From JBIKLM01 sp044375105 (GTDB lineage Bacteria > Planctomycetota > UBA1135 > GCA-002686595), in assembly GCA_044375105.1 (NCBI GenBank), contig JBILNK010000008.1, positions 1 through 53,761 of the forward strand: DNA of 53,761 nt. The letters run 5' to 3'. Position numbers and translations under genes: made by a program. Shown piece by piece: positions 1 through 7,728 of this stretch. Under the pieces are notes generated by a model. It had not been told where the DNA came from. It did not search any database and was given only the letters and a program-made list of their open reading frames with translations. How positions within the stretch are numbered: the first letter of the stretch is position 1; every line of letters starts with the position of its first letter.

Positions 1-366
1 CCGAGCCGCGCCTATGGGGCCTGGCGCAATTCGTTGGTCGCCAATCTGTGCCGCGACCGGCTGCGGCAAGCGGAGCGGCGCCGGCGGCGCGAGCAGGGCC
101 ACGCGCGCGAGGAGGCCGACCCGGGCCCGGGCCTGGCGCCGCTCGAAAACGCCGAATTCGAAGCCGATCTGTGCCGCGCCCTGGCGGCGCTCAGCCCGCG
201 CGAGCGCGAGGTGTTCGTGATGATCGACCTGGAGGAATTGGAAGCGGCGCAGGCCGCCGAGCAGCTCGGCATCGAGGCCAGCAGCCTGCGCGCTTACCTG
301 AGCCTGGCGCGGGCCAAGCTGCGCGAGCGGCTGCGCGCCCACGCCCCGGAGGGCGGATCGCGATGA
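1..366 (+). CDS. ECF-family RNA polymerase sigma factor, C-terminal part (5' end outside window)
   Basis: The reading frame is open from the first base, so the start lies upstream of the window. The first residues (RNSLVANLCRDRLRQAERRRR) look like the end of sigma region 2, where an arginine-rich stretch follows the DNA-melting helix. A charged linker follows, then region 4 from about base 190 (LSPREREVFVMIDLEELEA, then a helix-turn-helix ending SLRAYLSLARAKLRERL). This is the DNA-binding part that reads the -35 element. The stop codon overlaps the next start as ATGA, which suggests translational coupling to the membrane protein downstream, a usual arrangement for an ECF sigma factor and its anti-sigma partner. 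The target promoters cannot be read from this fragment. Confidence 0.85.
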   Translation, partial: PSRAYGAWRNSLVANLCRDRLRQAERRRRREQGHAREEADPGPGLAPLENAEFEADLCRALAALSPREREVFVMIDLEELEAAQAAEQLGIEASSLRAYLSLARAKLRERLRAHAPEGGSR

Positions 367-1232
367 AGGCCGAGCGCGAAGACGGCGCGGACCCGAGCGG
401 GCACTGGACCCCCGGGGAGGCCGCGGGCGAGCCCCTGGAGCCCAGCAACGAGGCCTGGGCCGCGGCCCTGCGGCAGAGCTATCGGCGCACGGCGGCGAGC
501 GCGCCGGAGCGGCTGCCGGCCGAGCTCGAGCCGGCTCTGGCGCGCTGGCGCCGCGCCTACCGCAGCGGGCGCGGGCCGAGCGCAGCGCAGCTGGAGGCGT
601 TCCTGGACGCGGCGCGGCCGCGGCCCTCCCTGCGGCGCGGGTGGCCGCTGCTGGTGGCCGCGGCCGCAGCTGCGGTGTTGCTGCTGCTCGGGCGCTTCGT
701 GATCGGCGAGCTGCAGACGAACTCGGATCGAACCGAGGTGGCCGAGCTGCCGGGGTCGGAGCCGCGCGCCGGGTCCGGGCTGGTCGCGCAAGGCCCGCAG
801 CGCGGCCGCGAGGCCCCGGCGCCGACCGGCGAGCGGGAGATCGGGGCGATCGTCGAACCGGTTGCGAGCGCTGCGGCGCACGCCGCGGGAGCTCGCAGCA
901 GCGATGGCACCTACGACGGCGCGAGCAAAGGCAACGGCAACAGCAACGGCAACAACAACGGCAGCGAGCCCACGCCCGAGCAGCTCGCGGCGCGGCTCGC
1001 GCCCGGACTCGACGCGGCGGTCGCCGCCGCCCCGCTCCCCACGGAACCGGCCCAGGCGTCCAAATCGCGCCCGGACTCTGCGGCGAAATCCGCGGCCCCC
1101 GCCCCCAGCGCTGTGGCCCTCGGCGCAGTAATCGATCGCGACGACGGCATCGAATTCAGGCGCCCCGGCCTGCGGATCGTGCTCGTCGACAGCTCCCCAA
1201 CGAACGACTTGACCCCTTCGACTCTGCGATGA
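363..1232 (+). CDS. Single-pass membrane protein, putative anti-sigma factor
   Basis: This is a 289-residue protein whose ATG overlaps the stop of the sigma gene. About 90 charged cytoplasmic-type residues come first, then one clear membrane helix at about residues 93-113 (alanine/valine/leucine-rich). A long low-complexity outer part follows, with an Asn/Gly repeat at about residues 189-202. Order, coupling and topology are those of an anti-sigma factor that holds the preceding ECF sigma factor at the membrane. I see no zinc-binding HxxxCxxC motif and no recognisable sensor domain, so the role rests on context. Confidence 0.6.
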   Translation: MKAEREDGADPSGHWTPGEAAGEPLEPSNEAWAAALRQSYRRTAASAPERLPAELEPALARWRRAYRSGRGPSAAQLEAFLDAARPRPSLRRGWPLLVAAAAAAVLLLLGRFVIGELQTNSDRTEVAELPGSEPRAGSGLVAQGPQRGREAPAPTGEREIGAIVEPVASAAAHAAGARSSDGTYDGASKGNGNSNGNNNGSEPTPEQLAARLAPGLDAAVAAAPLPTEPAQASKSRPDSAAKSAAPAPSAVALGAVIDRDDGIEFRRPGLRIVLVDSSPTNDLTPSTLR

Positions 1233-2332
1233 AAGCTCTGCTGCTGCTCTTGCCCGCGTTCCTGTGCTTGCCGAGGCAGGAAACCGCGCCGACCCAGGGA
1301 GGCGCGTCCCCCCTGCCCGAAGTGCCGCGGGCGGTCGACACGCCCCAGGGCAAGGTCGGCCCCCTGGGCGTGACCTACCCGGACCAGCAGCCGATCGTCG
1401 CGGTGTGGCTCGATCTGCCGAGCCGCGCCCACAATGAGGTGGCCAACGCGCTGCGGAACCTGGGCTGGGACCTCGACTACCAGGAGGCCTACCAGGAATG
1501 GATCTCCGGCGAAGGCGAGGTGCTGCTCGAGGTCCGGGGGAATTCGCGACCGGCCGTGCTGACCGTCGGGGAGCGGCTGCTGCTGCGCGGCACCGCGGCC
1601 AACGTGGCCGCGCTCCGGGAGGCGATCGAGGCGCTGGCCCCCCAGCTCCAGCGAAAGTCCGATCCGGTGTTGTCCAGTCAGACCTTCCGGGCTCGCTACC
1701 TTTCGCCCGACGCCCTGCAGCGCATCGCCGGGGCGATCTCGGGCGGCCAGTTGCAGCTGGCGGACGCCGGCAACGGGTCTCTGGTCGTGAAGGCCGAGCG
1801 GCGGACTCTGGACGAGCTGACCCGCTGGCTGGCCGAGCACGACCAGCCGCCGCCCTCGGGCACGCTGGTGCTGGATGCCTACCTGCGGCTGCCGGAAGGC
1901 CAGACGCCCGCTGGCGGCAGCGGCGAGATCCCGAAGGCCCTGAGCCAGAGCCTGGCCGAGCTCTACCCGGGCCAGCGCTTCGTGCGCGCGGAGGGCGCCT
2001 TCACGGCCTTCAGCGCGGTCAGCGGCACGCCCCTGTCGCTGAGCACCACGCTGTTCGGCCTGGCGGGCACGCTGGCCCCCGGGCAGCTCGCTCCCAACAT
2101 GGATGCGCAGCTGCGTCTCACCGCCACGATCGGCAGCTATGACCCTGCGATCGGTGCGGTGGGCCTGAGTAAACTGCTGCTCACCCTGGACCTGCCGACC
2201 GGCGGACAGAGTGTCGAGAACCACAGCCTGTCCACGGAGCTCGTATTGACCCCCGGTCAGCCCACGCTGCTCGGCAGCCTCAAGGGCAATCGCGTCCTGT
2301 TCGCCCTGCGGCTCCTGCCCGAGGCCCGCTGA
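1229..2332 (+). CDS. Secreted secretin-like protein (N1-type subdomain plus short core-like end)
   Basis: The protein has 367 residues and a short signal peptide (KALLLLLPAFLCL). The start ATG again overlaps the previous stop as ATGA, so three genes are coupled. A segment near residues 145-210 (FRARYLSPDALQRIAGAI, then SLVVKAERRTLDELTRWLAEHD) resembles the small N1/NolW ring-forming domain of type II and III secretion secretins. The C-terminal part ends in a strand pattern containing TELVLTPGQPTLLGS, like the end of a secretin core. It is much shorter than a true outer-membrane secretin (usually over 500 residues), so it may be a reduced relative rather than a pore. The domain similarity was judged by eye. 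Confidence 0.5.
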   Translation: MKALLLLLPAFLCLPRQETAPTQGGASPLPEVPRAVDTPQGKVGPLGVTYPDQQPIVAVWLDLPSRAHNEVANALRNLGWDLDYQEAYQEWISGEGEVLLEVRGNSRPAVLTVGERLLLRGTAANVAALREAIEALAPQLQRKSDPVLSSQTFRARYLSPDALQRIAGAISGGQLQLADAGNGSLVVKAERRTLDELTRWLAEHDQPPPSGTLVLDAYLRLPEGQTPAGGSGEIPKALSQSLAELYPGQRFVRAEGAFTAFSAVSGTPLSLSTTLFGLAGTLAPGQLAPNMDAQLRLTATIGSYDPAIGAVGLSKLLLTLDLPTGGQSVENHSLSTELVLTPGQPTLLGSLKGNRVLFALRLLPEAR

Positions 2333-2749
2333 TCAGGGCCAGAGGGCCAGCAGCAGCACGGCGCCGCGCGCGGTCCACAGGGCCGTGCGCGGCCAGTTGG
2401 CGAGCACCAGGCGCTCTGCGGCGGCCGGGTCCGGGCCGCGCTCGAGGCGCCGGTGCAGGGGCACGGCCAGCAGCGCGGTGGCCAGCCAGATGCCCAGCAG
2501 GAGGCCCAGGTTGACGAAGGCCAGCGGGCGCTCCGGCGCGCTGGCCCACCACAGGGGCCAGGCCACGGCGCCGGCCAATTCGAGGCTCATCAGGGGCATC
2601 ACGATCCAGCCGATGCGGCGCATGTGCTCGGCGTGGAAGCGCGGGAACTCGGCGGCGCCGACCCAGCGGAAGGCCGGATAGTGGACGAGCTGCACGATCC
2701 AGATCAGGCCCACCAGGAACCAGGTGTTGGCGGCGTGCAGCAGCAGCAT
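2333..2749 (-). CDS. Four-helix integral membrane protein of unknown function
   Basis: This 138-residue protein has about four hydrophobic helices. The first part carries conserved-looking polar positions (QLVHYPAFRWVG, FPRFHAEHMRRIGW) of a small uncharacterised bacterial membrane family. It ends flush against the convergent secretin-like gene: the two stop codons are adjacent, with no base between them. The gene lies 56 bases downstream of the FAD oxidoreductase on the same strand and is probably the last gene of the CarH-like regulator operon. I chose the ATG at 2749 because it directly precedes the first hydrophobic helix. I cannot assign a biochemical role. Confidence 0.7.
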   Translation of the reverse strand: MLLLHAANTWFLVGLIWIVQLVHYPAFRWVGAAEFPRFHAEHMRRIGWIVMPLMSLELAGAVAWPLWWASAPERPLAFVNLGLLLGIWLATALLAVPLHRRLERGPDPAAAERLVLANWPRTALWTARGAVLLLALWP

Positions 2750-2805
2750 GGGGCTCGGGGTGTGGAGCGGAACCGGCGGCTCTGGGCAGACGCGCCGGGA
2801 GAGGG

Positions 2806-4122
2806 TCAGGCGCCGCGCCGCTGGGCCAGCAGGGCTTCGGCGGCGCGGCGTCCCGAGCGCAGGGCGCCGTTGATCGAGCCCTGGTCGCGATGGTCGCCGC
2901 ACACGAACAGGCCCGGGGCGAGGGCCACCGGGCGCTCGGCGGGCTCGAGCACGCCGGGCGGCTGGGCGGGCAGGGCCGCGCGCACGCGGTCCACGCCCAG
3001 GGGACGCCAGGCGCGCACGCCGCTGCCGAACCAGCCGGTCAGTTCCTCCTGCACCAGGGCTTCGAGGCGCTCGTCGGGCTCGGGCGGATCGCCCAGCAGA
3101 GTCACCGCCACCAGCTCTTGCCCGAGGGGCGCGTAGCTGCGCTGCACCCGCGAAGGCACGCATAGGTGGGCGATGCGGCCCTGGCCGCTGCCGTTGAGCA
3201 CCAAGAGCGGCGCGCTGACCGGGGCGGTCGGCGCGGCGAAGGCCAGCTGGGCGACCGCGCGCATGGCGGGCGGGCTGAGGGCGGGGCCGCCCGGCAAGCA
3301 GCCGAGCAGGCGCGCCGCGGCCGGGCCGTCGACCGCCAGGACGAGCTCTGAAGCGACGAGGGGCATCCCGCCGGCCAAGCGCAGGCGCCACAGGCCGGCC
3401 TCGCGCTCGAGCCCGGCCACGGCGCGGCCCAATTCGACCGTGCCGCGCGGCAGGCCGGCGGAGAGCTGCTCGGGGATCGCCTGCATGCCGCGGGCCGGCA
3501 GGCAGGCGCGCCCCATCGAAAACATGCGCCAGACGAAATCGAGCACGCGGCTCGAGGTCTCCAGGTCGGACTCGAGGAAAATCCCGCCCAAGAACGGACG
3601 CAGGAAACCGTCGACGAAGGCCGGGCTGAAGCCGAGTTCGGAGAGCAGCTCGCGGCTGGATCGCTCGGGACGGCGCCAGAGCGCATCCAGGGGTCCGCGC
3701 AGCGCCCGCGCCCGCAGGCGCAGCACGCGCAGGCGATCGAGGGGCGTCCCGGGGCCGCGCCAGAGCGCCGGCAGGGCCTGCAGCGGCTGGCGGAACGGAT
3801 CGGCGAAGCGCACGAAACCGCCGCGCCAGCGCACGAGGGCGCCGGGTTCGAAGGCGGCCAGCTCGAGCGCCGGCAGGTCGAGCTGGGAGCGCGCCTCCGG
3901 ATAGGCGTCGGTCAAGACCTGGAAGCCGCGGTCGATCTGGAAGCCCTCCTGGCGCCGCGTGTGCAGGCGGCCGCCGACCTGATCGGCCGCCTCCAGGAGC
4001 CGCACGGACAGGCCCGCGCTGGCGAGGGTCCGCGCGCAGGACAGACCGGCCAGCCCCGCGCCCACCACCAAGATCGGGGCCTGGGCGCGCCCCGGGGAGC
4101 CCGCCTCTCGCTCGGCCTCCAC
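2806..4122 (-). CDS. FAD-dependent amine-oxidase/phytoene-desaturase-like oxidoreductase
   Basis: The protein has 438 residues. The N-terminus is a classical FAD-binding Rossmann fold (VGAGLAGLSCARTLASAGL) with the following GG-motif (ADQVGGRLHTRRQEGF), and the C-terminal FAD-contacting segment LFVCGDHRDQGSINGALRSG is present. This places it in the COG1233/flavin monoamine oxidase group, which includes phytoene desaturases and protoporphyrinogen oxidases. The substrate cannot be told from sequence. The proposed GTG start lies 5 bases after the stop of the CarH-like regulator, so the two are very likely co-transcribed and possibly coupled. In known systems CarH represses carotenoid genes in the dark, which makes a photoprotective isoprenoid or quinone substrate plausible but unproven. 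Confidence 0.85.
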   Translation of the reverse strand: MEAEREAGSPGRAQAPILVVGAGLAGLSCARTLASAGLSVRLLEAADQVGGRLHTRRQEGFQIDRGFQVLTDAYPEARSQLDLPALELAAFEPGALVRWRGGFVRFADPFRQPLQALPALWRGPGTPLDRLRVLRLRARALRGPLDALWRRPERSSRELLSELGFSPAFVDGFLRPFLGGIFLESDLETSSRVLDFVWRMFSMGRACLPARGMQAIPEQLSAGLPRGTVELGRAVAGLEREAGLWRLRLAGGMPLVASELVLAVDGPAAARLLGCLPGGPALSPPAMRAVAQLAFAAPTAPVSAPLLVLNGSGQGRIAHLCVPSRVQRSYAPLGQELVAVTLLGDPPEPDERLEALVQEELTGWFGSGVRAWRPLGVDRVRAALPAQPPGVLEPAERPVALAPGLFVCGDHRDQGSINGALRSGRRAAEALLAQRRGA

Positions 4123-4127
4123 GGGCT

Positions 4128-5183
4128 TCAGGCCTCCAGCAGCGGTTCGAGCCAGCGCTCGAAGGCCGCGAAGTCGTCGACGAAATCGACGCCGCGGGGA
4201 CCGCGGCGGATTCCGCGGGCGCCTCCCCCGCCCACCACCAGGGCGATGTCCGGGGGCAGGCGCCGACGCAGCTCGGAGAGCGACCGATCGGTTTCGACCC
4301 CGCCCTGGGCCAAGGAAACCGAAATGGCCACGGCGCGCGCGCCCAGCTCCTGGGCCGCCAGGGCGACCTCCTCGATCGGCGTGTCGGTGCCGAGGATGCG
4401 GGCGGTGGCTCCGCGCAGACTGGCCACCAGCGCGGCCATCTGCAGACCGAGGCCGTGCTGTTCGTTGCGCAGGGTGGCGAACAGCACCACCGGGCCTTCG
4501 GAGGACGAGGCGATGCCCGCGCGCAGGGAGCGCAGCAGATCGGTCAGGATCTCGCTGGCGAAGTGCTCGTGGCGCACGTCCAGCTTTCCGTCGGCCCAGC
4601 CGCGTCCGATGTGCACCAGCAGAGGGGCGACCCGCTGGTCGATGAAGCCGCGCGCGCCCAGGCGGTGCCAATCGTTGAGCAGGCGCTCGGTCATCGAATC
4701 GCCGCGGAACTCGCGCACCAGCTCGATCAGAGCCGCCACTTCGGGGGACAGCTCTTTGACACTCGAATTCTCGCGGATCAGCCGGTCGAGCTCCTCGTCG
4801 CCGACGCGCAGCGCGGCCTGGGGCCGGATGCCGAGGGCCATCGCCTCCGCGATGCGGCGCAGCCAGCGCAGTTGTTCGCCGGTGTAGCGGCGGTGTCCGG
4901 AGGGCAAACGCACCGGCTCGGGCCGGCCGTAGCGGCGCTCCCACACCCGCAGGGTGTCCGGCGATATGCCGGAGGCCTCGGCCACCTCGCCGATCGAATG
5001 CAGCGACGTCCGGCTGCCATCGGGCAGGGTCCACTCGCGCGGCGCCGCTTCATCGGTGCGGCGAAACTCGGCGGTGCTGCGGTTGGAGTCCGAGTCCGGC
5101 TGTTGCTCCGAGGGCCGGCCTGAATCGGAGGGAGTCTCCGCGGGGCCCGAGTGCTGGGAACCCGCGTCGTGCTGAGAGGCCAT
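4128..5183 (-). CDS. carH: CarH/LitR-type MerR regulator with B12-binding photoreceptor domain
   Basis: This 351-residue protein starts with a disordered acidic tail of about 60 residues. A MerR helix-turn-helix follows (SIGEVAEASGISPDTLRVWE, then RRYGRPEPVRLPSGHRRYT), then a four-helix cap and a Rossmann-like cobalamin domain. The cap has the exact Wx9EH light-sensing motif (W, ADGKLDVRH, EH) that caps adenosylcobalamin in CarH. The Rossmann domain has the base-off ligand motif ExHxxG (EQHGLG), followed by SVSL and a GGGG loop. Known CarH proteins bind DNA as dark tetramers and release it when light breaks the Co-C bond. The gene heads a minus-strand operon and faces away from the fasciclin gene. 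I see no clear palindromic operator. Confidence 0.9.
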   Translation of the reverse strand: MASQHDAGSQHSGPAETPSDSGRPSEQQPDSDSNRSTAEFRRTDEAAPREWTLPDGSRTSLHSIGEVAEASGISPDTLRVWERRYGRPEPVRLPSGHRRYTGEQLRWLRRIAEAMALGIRPQAALRVGDEELDRLIRENSSVKELSPEVAALIELVREFRGDSMTERLLNDWHRLGARGFIDQRVAPLLVHIGRGWADGKLDVRHEHFASEILTDLLRSLRAGIASSSEGPVVLFATLRNEQHGLGLQMAALVASLRGATARILGTDTPIEEVALAAQELGARAVAISVSLAQGGVETDRSLSELRRRLPPDIALVVGGGGARGIRRGPRGVDFVDDFAAFERWLEPLLEA

Positions 5184-5498
5184 AAGGATCAATCGTAGGG
5201 CCTGGAAGCGACCTCGGGACACCGGCGGCAGGCACCCTCAACCTGCGCAGCCCGGAAGCGGGCGCCGGAATACAGACAGTCGCGCCGGAACCTGAAGGCT
5301 CCCGGTGGCCCGGTGGGCGGGCCGGGACGGCCAGCAAGCGCCCGCGAAACCCAGGCCCAATCCCGGGTCTAGCCGCAAGCCGGCCCCTGAGCGCACGGGC
5401 TTCGGGGATTTGGACGAATCCAGCCCCCGTGCATTCGACGAATCCCCTGCCGTCCACTGAACGGACCCACCGAACCAGAACCTCCACCCATCCGAGCC
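5184..5498. promoter_or_regulatory. Divergent intergenic region between carH-like and fasciclin genes
   Basis: This stretch of 315 bases must hold both outward promoters. A weak minus-strand candidate for the regulator gene is TTCAGG, 16 bases, TGTATT near 5268-5295. On the plus side two direct copies of GACGAATCC lie at 5413-5421 and 5437-5445. A related GGCGAATCC occurs at 6532-6540, just before the anti-sigma gene. These may be ECF sigma promoter elements. I see no TGTACA-type CarH operator and no coding sequence. Confidence 0.35.
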
Positions 5499-6452
5499 AT
5501 GAGCAGCCCCCTTTTCCTCTCCTTCGGCTTCGCCGCCACCGCCCTGATCGCCGCGCTGACGCCCGGCGGACAGCAGTGCCCGAGCCAGTGCAGCTCGAAG
5601 GCCGCCGCCCAGGTCGTCTCCGCCCCGGCCCAAGCGGCTCCCAACATCGTCGATCTGGCCAAGTCCACCGGCGTTCACAACACCCTGGTCAAGCTGGTCG
5701 TGGCCGCGGATCTGGCCGGCGTGCTGGCGGGCCCGGGCCCCCTGACCGTGCTGGCCCCCACCGACGAGGCTTTCGCCAAACTCGATCCCAAGCTGGTCGC
5801 CCATCTGACCGATCCCAAGAACAAGGCCGAGCTGCAAGCGGTGCTGAAGCACCATGTCATCGGCGCCAGCGTTCCGGCCGCCGACGTCGTGCGCAGCAGC
5901 GGCGTGCGCTCCCTGTCGGGCCAGCGCCTGCCGATCGACGTGGCCGAGGGCACCGTCCAGATCGGTGGCGCGATCGTGGCCCAGGCCGACGTGCGCGCCA
6001 GCAACGGCATCGTCCACGTCATCGACCGCGTGCTGATCCCGAGCACCAAGAACATCGTCGAGACCGCTGTCGGCGCCGGCCAGTTCACCACCCTGGCCAA
6101 GGCCCTGGGCGCCGCCGGCCTGGTCGAGACCCTGTCCGGCCCGGGCCCCTTCACGGTCTTCGCCCCGACCGACGCCGCCTTCGCCAAGCTCGACCCGAAG
6201 GTCTTGGCTTCCCTGCTGGAGCCGGCCAACAAGGGCAAGCTGACCGAGATCCTGACCTTCCACGTGGTCCCCGGCCGCCTGGCCGCGGATGAGGCCGTGG
6301 CCGCGGGCAGCCTGACCAGCCTCCAAGGGGGCAATCTGCGGCTGCGCATCGACGGCGGCCGCCTGCAAGTCGGCGGCGCGACCCTGGTCATCAATGACCT
6401 CGAAACCAGCAACGGCACGATCCACGTGATCGACTCCGTGCTCCTGCCCTGA
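5499..6452 (+). CDS. Secreted protein with two fasciclin (FAS1) domains
   Basis: This 317-residue protein has an N-terminal signal peptide and a cysteine-containing linker (about residues 25-32). Two FAS1 domains follow, at about residues 48-180 and 187-317. Each has the typical first motif (TVLAPTDEAFAKL, TVFAPTDAAFAKL) and the closing H-box (IVHVIDRVLIP, TIHVIDSVLLP). FAS1 domains mediate adhesion at cell surfaces. The gene is followed by a strong intrinsic terminator and then by RskA-like and SigK-like genes. In Mycobacterium tuberculosis the FAS1 proteins MPT70 and MPT83 belong to the SigK/RskA regulon, so this protein is probably a target of the adjacent sigma factor. Confidence 0.92.
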   Translation: MSSPLFLSFGFAATALIAALTPGGQQCPSQCSSKAAAQVVSAPAQAAPNIVDLAKSTGVHNTLVKLVVAADLAGVLAGPGPLTVLAPTDEAFAKLDPKLVAHLTDPKNKAELQAVLKHHVIGASVPAADVVRSSGVRSLSGQRLPIDVAEGTVQIGGAIVAQADVRASNGIVHVIDRVLIPSTKNIVETAVGAGQFTTLAKALGAAGLVETLSGPGPFTVFAPTDAAFAKLDPKVLASLLEPANKGKLTEILTFHVVPGRLAADEAVAAGSLTSLQGGNLRLRIDGGRLQVGGATLVINDLETSNGTIHVIDSVLLP

Positions 6453-6472
6453 CCCAGGTTTGGACAAACGCC

Positions 6473-6512
6473 GGCGCGGACCTGGACAGCCAGGACCGCG
6501 CCCGCACTTTTT
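6473..6512 (+). terminator. Intrinsic terminator after the fasciclin gene
   Basis: GGCGCGG and CCTGG (6473-6485) pair with CCAGG and CCGCGCC (6490-6502) around the loop ACAG, with one A/A mismatch. Five T residues follow at 6508-6512. The hairpin lies 20 bases after the fasciclin stop, so fasciclin can be made separately from the anti-sigma/sigma pair. Confidence 0.85.
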
Positions 6513-6548
6513 GATAACAGCTTCCTTTCTCGGCGAATCCGAGCCGGA

Positions 6549-7727
6549 ATGGCGCGCGAAATCGCGCCTGAGCACATGACTTCCCTGGATCCCAACCAGC
6601 GCCTGGACGAGCTGCTGGACCTGGACGCCTTGGCCGGACTGCCGGCCGAAGAGGCTCGCGAGCTCGAGCGCCTCAGCGCCTCTGTGCCCCCGCAGAGCCT
6701 GTCCGAGTCCCGTTTCGCCCGCGAGCGCGCCGCTGCAGCCCTGGTCCTGGCCCTCACGGCCGGTAAACCCCTTTTGGAGCCCCCCAAGGGCTTCGAGCAG
6801 CGCCTGCGGGGGCGCCTGCAGAAAGAGATCGAAGCGGCCCGCGCCGGCACCGGCAAGGGTCCTGCAACCGGTTCCGGTGTGGTGATCCCGCTCCAGAATC
6901 GAAACGCCAGCGGCCCCCGGCCCACCCGCCGCAGTTGGCTGACGCCGCTCGGTTTCGGGCTCGCGGCGGCGGCCGCCGCCCTGTGGTTCTTCAGCACCCA
7001 AGACGTCCAGCGGCTGCGCTCCAGCGAGCAGAGCGGACGGATGGAATTGGCCCAGGTGAGCGCCGCCCTGGGGGACGCCCGGAGGGCTGCCGGGACCGAG
7101 CGCCAGCGGGCCGAGACCGCCGAGAGCGGGCGGGCGCGGCTCGAAATCGAGCTGCGCGACGTGATCGCCGAGCGGGACCGCCTGCGCAGCGAGCTGGACA
7201 GCCTGCGCCTGGAGCGCGCCGACCGTCTGGAAGAGCTGGCCCTGGCCCGCGGGGAGCTGGCCGACCTGCGCATCCGTCTGGCCGAGTCGGAGGACCGCTC
7301 CGCGGTGCTGAAAGGGCTGCTTGAAGGGCCGGATGAGCAGCTGGATCTGAACCGCCTGTTGACCCTCAATGGGACGATAAGGATCCCTTGGAATGCACTT
7401 AGCGACCCGCTGGTCCAAAACAGCGAAGTTTCCGGGGAGTTAGTCTGGAATTCCGACGAGGGCCGGGGTTACATGCGCTTCTCGGGCTTGCCTGAGAATG
7501 ATCCTGGACAGATGCAGTACCAGCTCTGGATTTTCGACCGCTCCCTGAGCGATGCCACGCCGATCGACGGCGGGGTCTTCGACATCCGGGCGGCGGCCGA
7601 CCAGCTGGTGGCCATCGATCCCAAAATCGCGGTCCAAGAAGCATGGCGCTTTGCGATCACCTTGGAGCGACCGGGTGGAGTCGTGGTATCCGATCGCAGT
7701 CGATTGCTGCTCTTGGCCGACGCGTGA
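6549..7727 (+). CDS. RskA-like anti-sigma factor with coiled coil
   Basis: This 392-residue protein has an N-terminal cytoplasmic region (about 1-100; LDALAGLPAEEARELERL is typical of the RskA/RsgI-type anti-sigma domain without zinc). A membrane helix lies at about 129-148, a long Arg/Glu-rich coiled coil at about 155-245, and a C-terminal RskA-type domain from about 250 (GELVWNSDEGRGYMRFSGLP, then MQYQLWIFD). It should hold the downstream ECF sigma factor at the membrane. The coiled coil is an unusual insertion between helix and sensor domain. The anti-sigma gene precedes the sigma gene, the reverse of the mycobacterial sigK-rskA order. An alternative ATG lies nine codons downstream. Confidence 0.85.
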   Translation: MAREIAPEHMTSLDPNQRLDELLDLDALAGLPAEEARELERLSASVPPQSLSESRFARERAAAALVLALTAGKPLLEPPKGFEQRLRGRLQKEIEAARAGTGKGPATGSGVVIPLQNRNASGPRPTRRSWLTPLGFGLAAAAAALWFFSTQDVQRLRSSEQSGRMELAQVSAALGDARRAAGTERQRAETAESGRARLEIELRDVIAERDRLRSELDSLRLERADRLEELALARGELADLRIRLAESEDRSAVLKGLLEGPDEQLDLNRLLTLNGTIRIPWNALSDPLVQNSEVSGELVWNSDEGRGYMRFSGLPENDPGQMQYQLWIFDRSLSDATPIDGGVFDIRAAADQLVAIDPKIAVQEAWRFAITLERPGGVVVSDRSRLLLLADA

Positions 7728-7728
7728 G

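Noticed and set aside
2806..5034. A 742-codon minus-strand frame covering the FAD oxidoreductase and the region of the CarH-like gene
   Set aside because: Its N-terminal 300 codons are an antisense-like Arg/Gly/Pro-rich shadow of the well-supported MerR/B12 frame. The real gene starts at 4122.
5238..7418. A 726-codon minus-strand frame opposite the fasciclin and anti-sigma genes
   Set aside because: Gln/Gly/Ala-rich translation without any fold, typical of the complementary strand of GC-rich genes. The plus-strand frames have clear FAS1 and RskA motifs.
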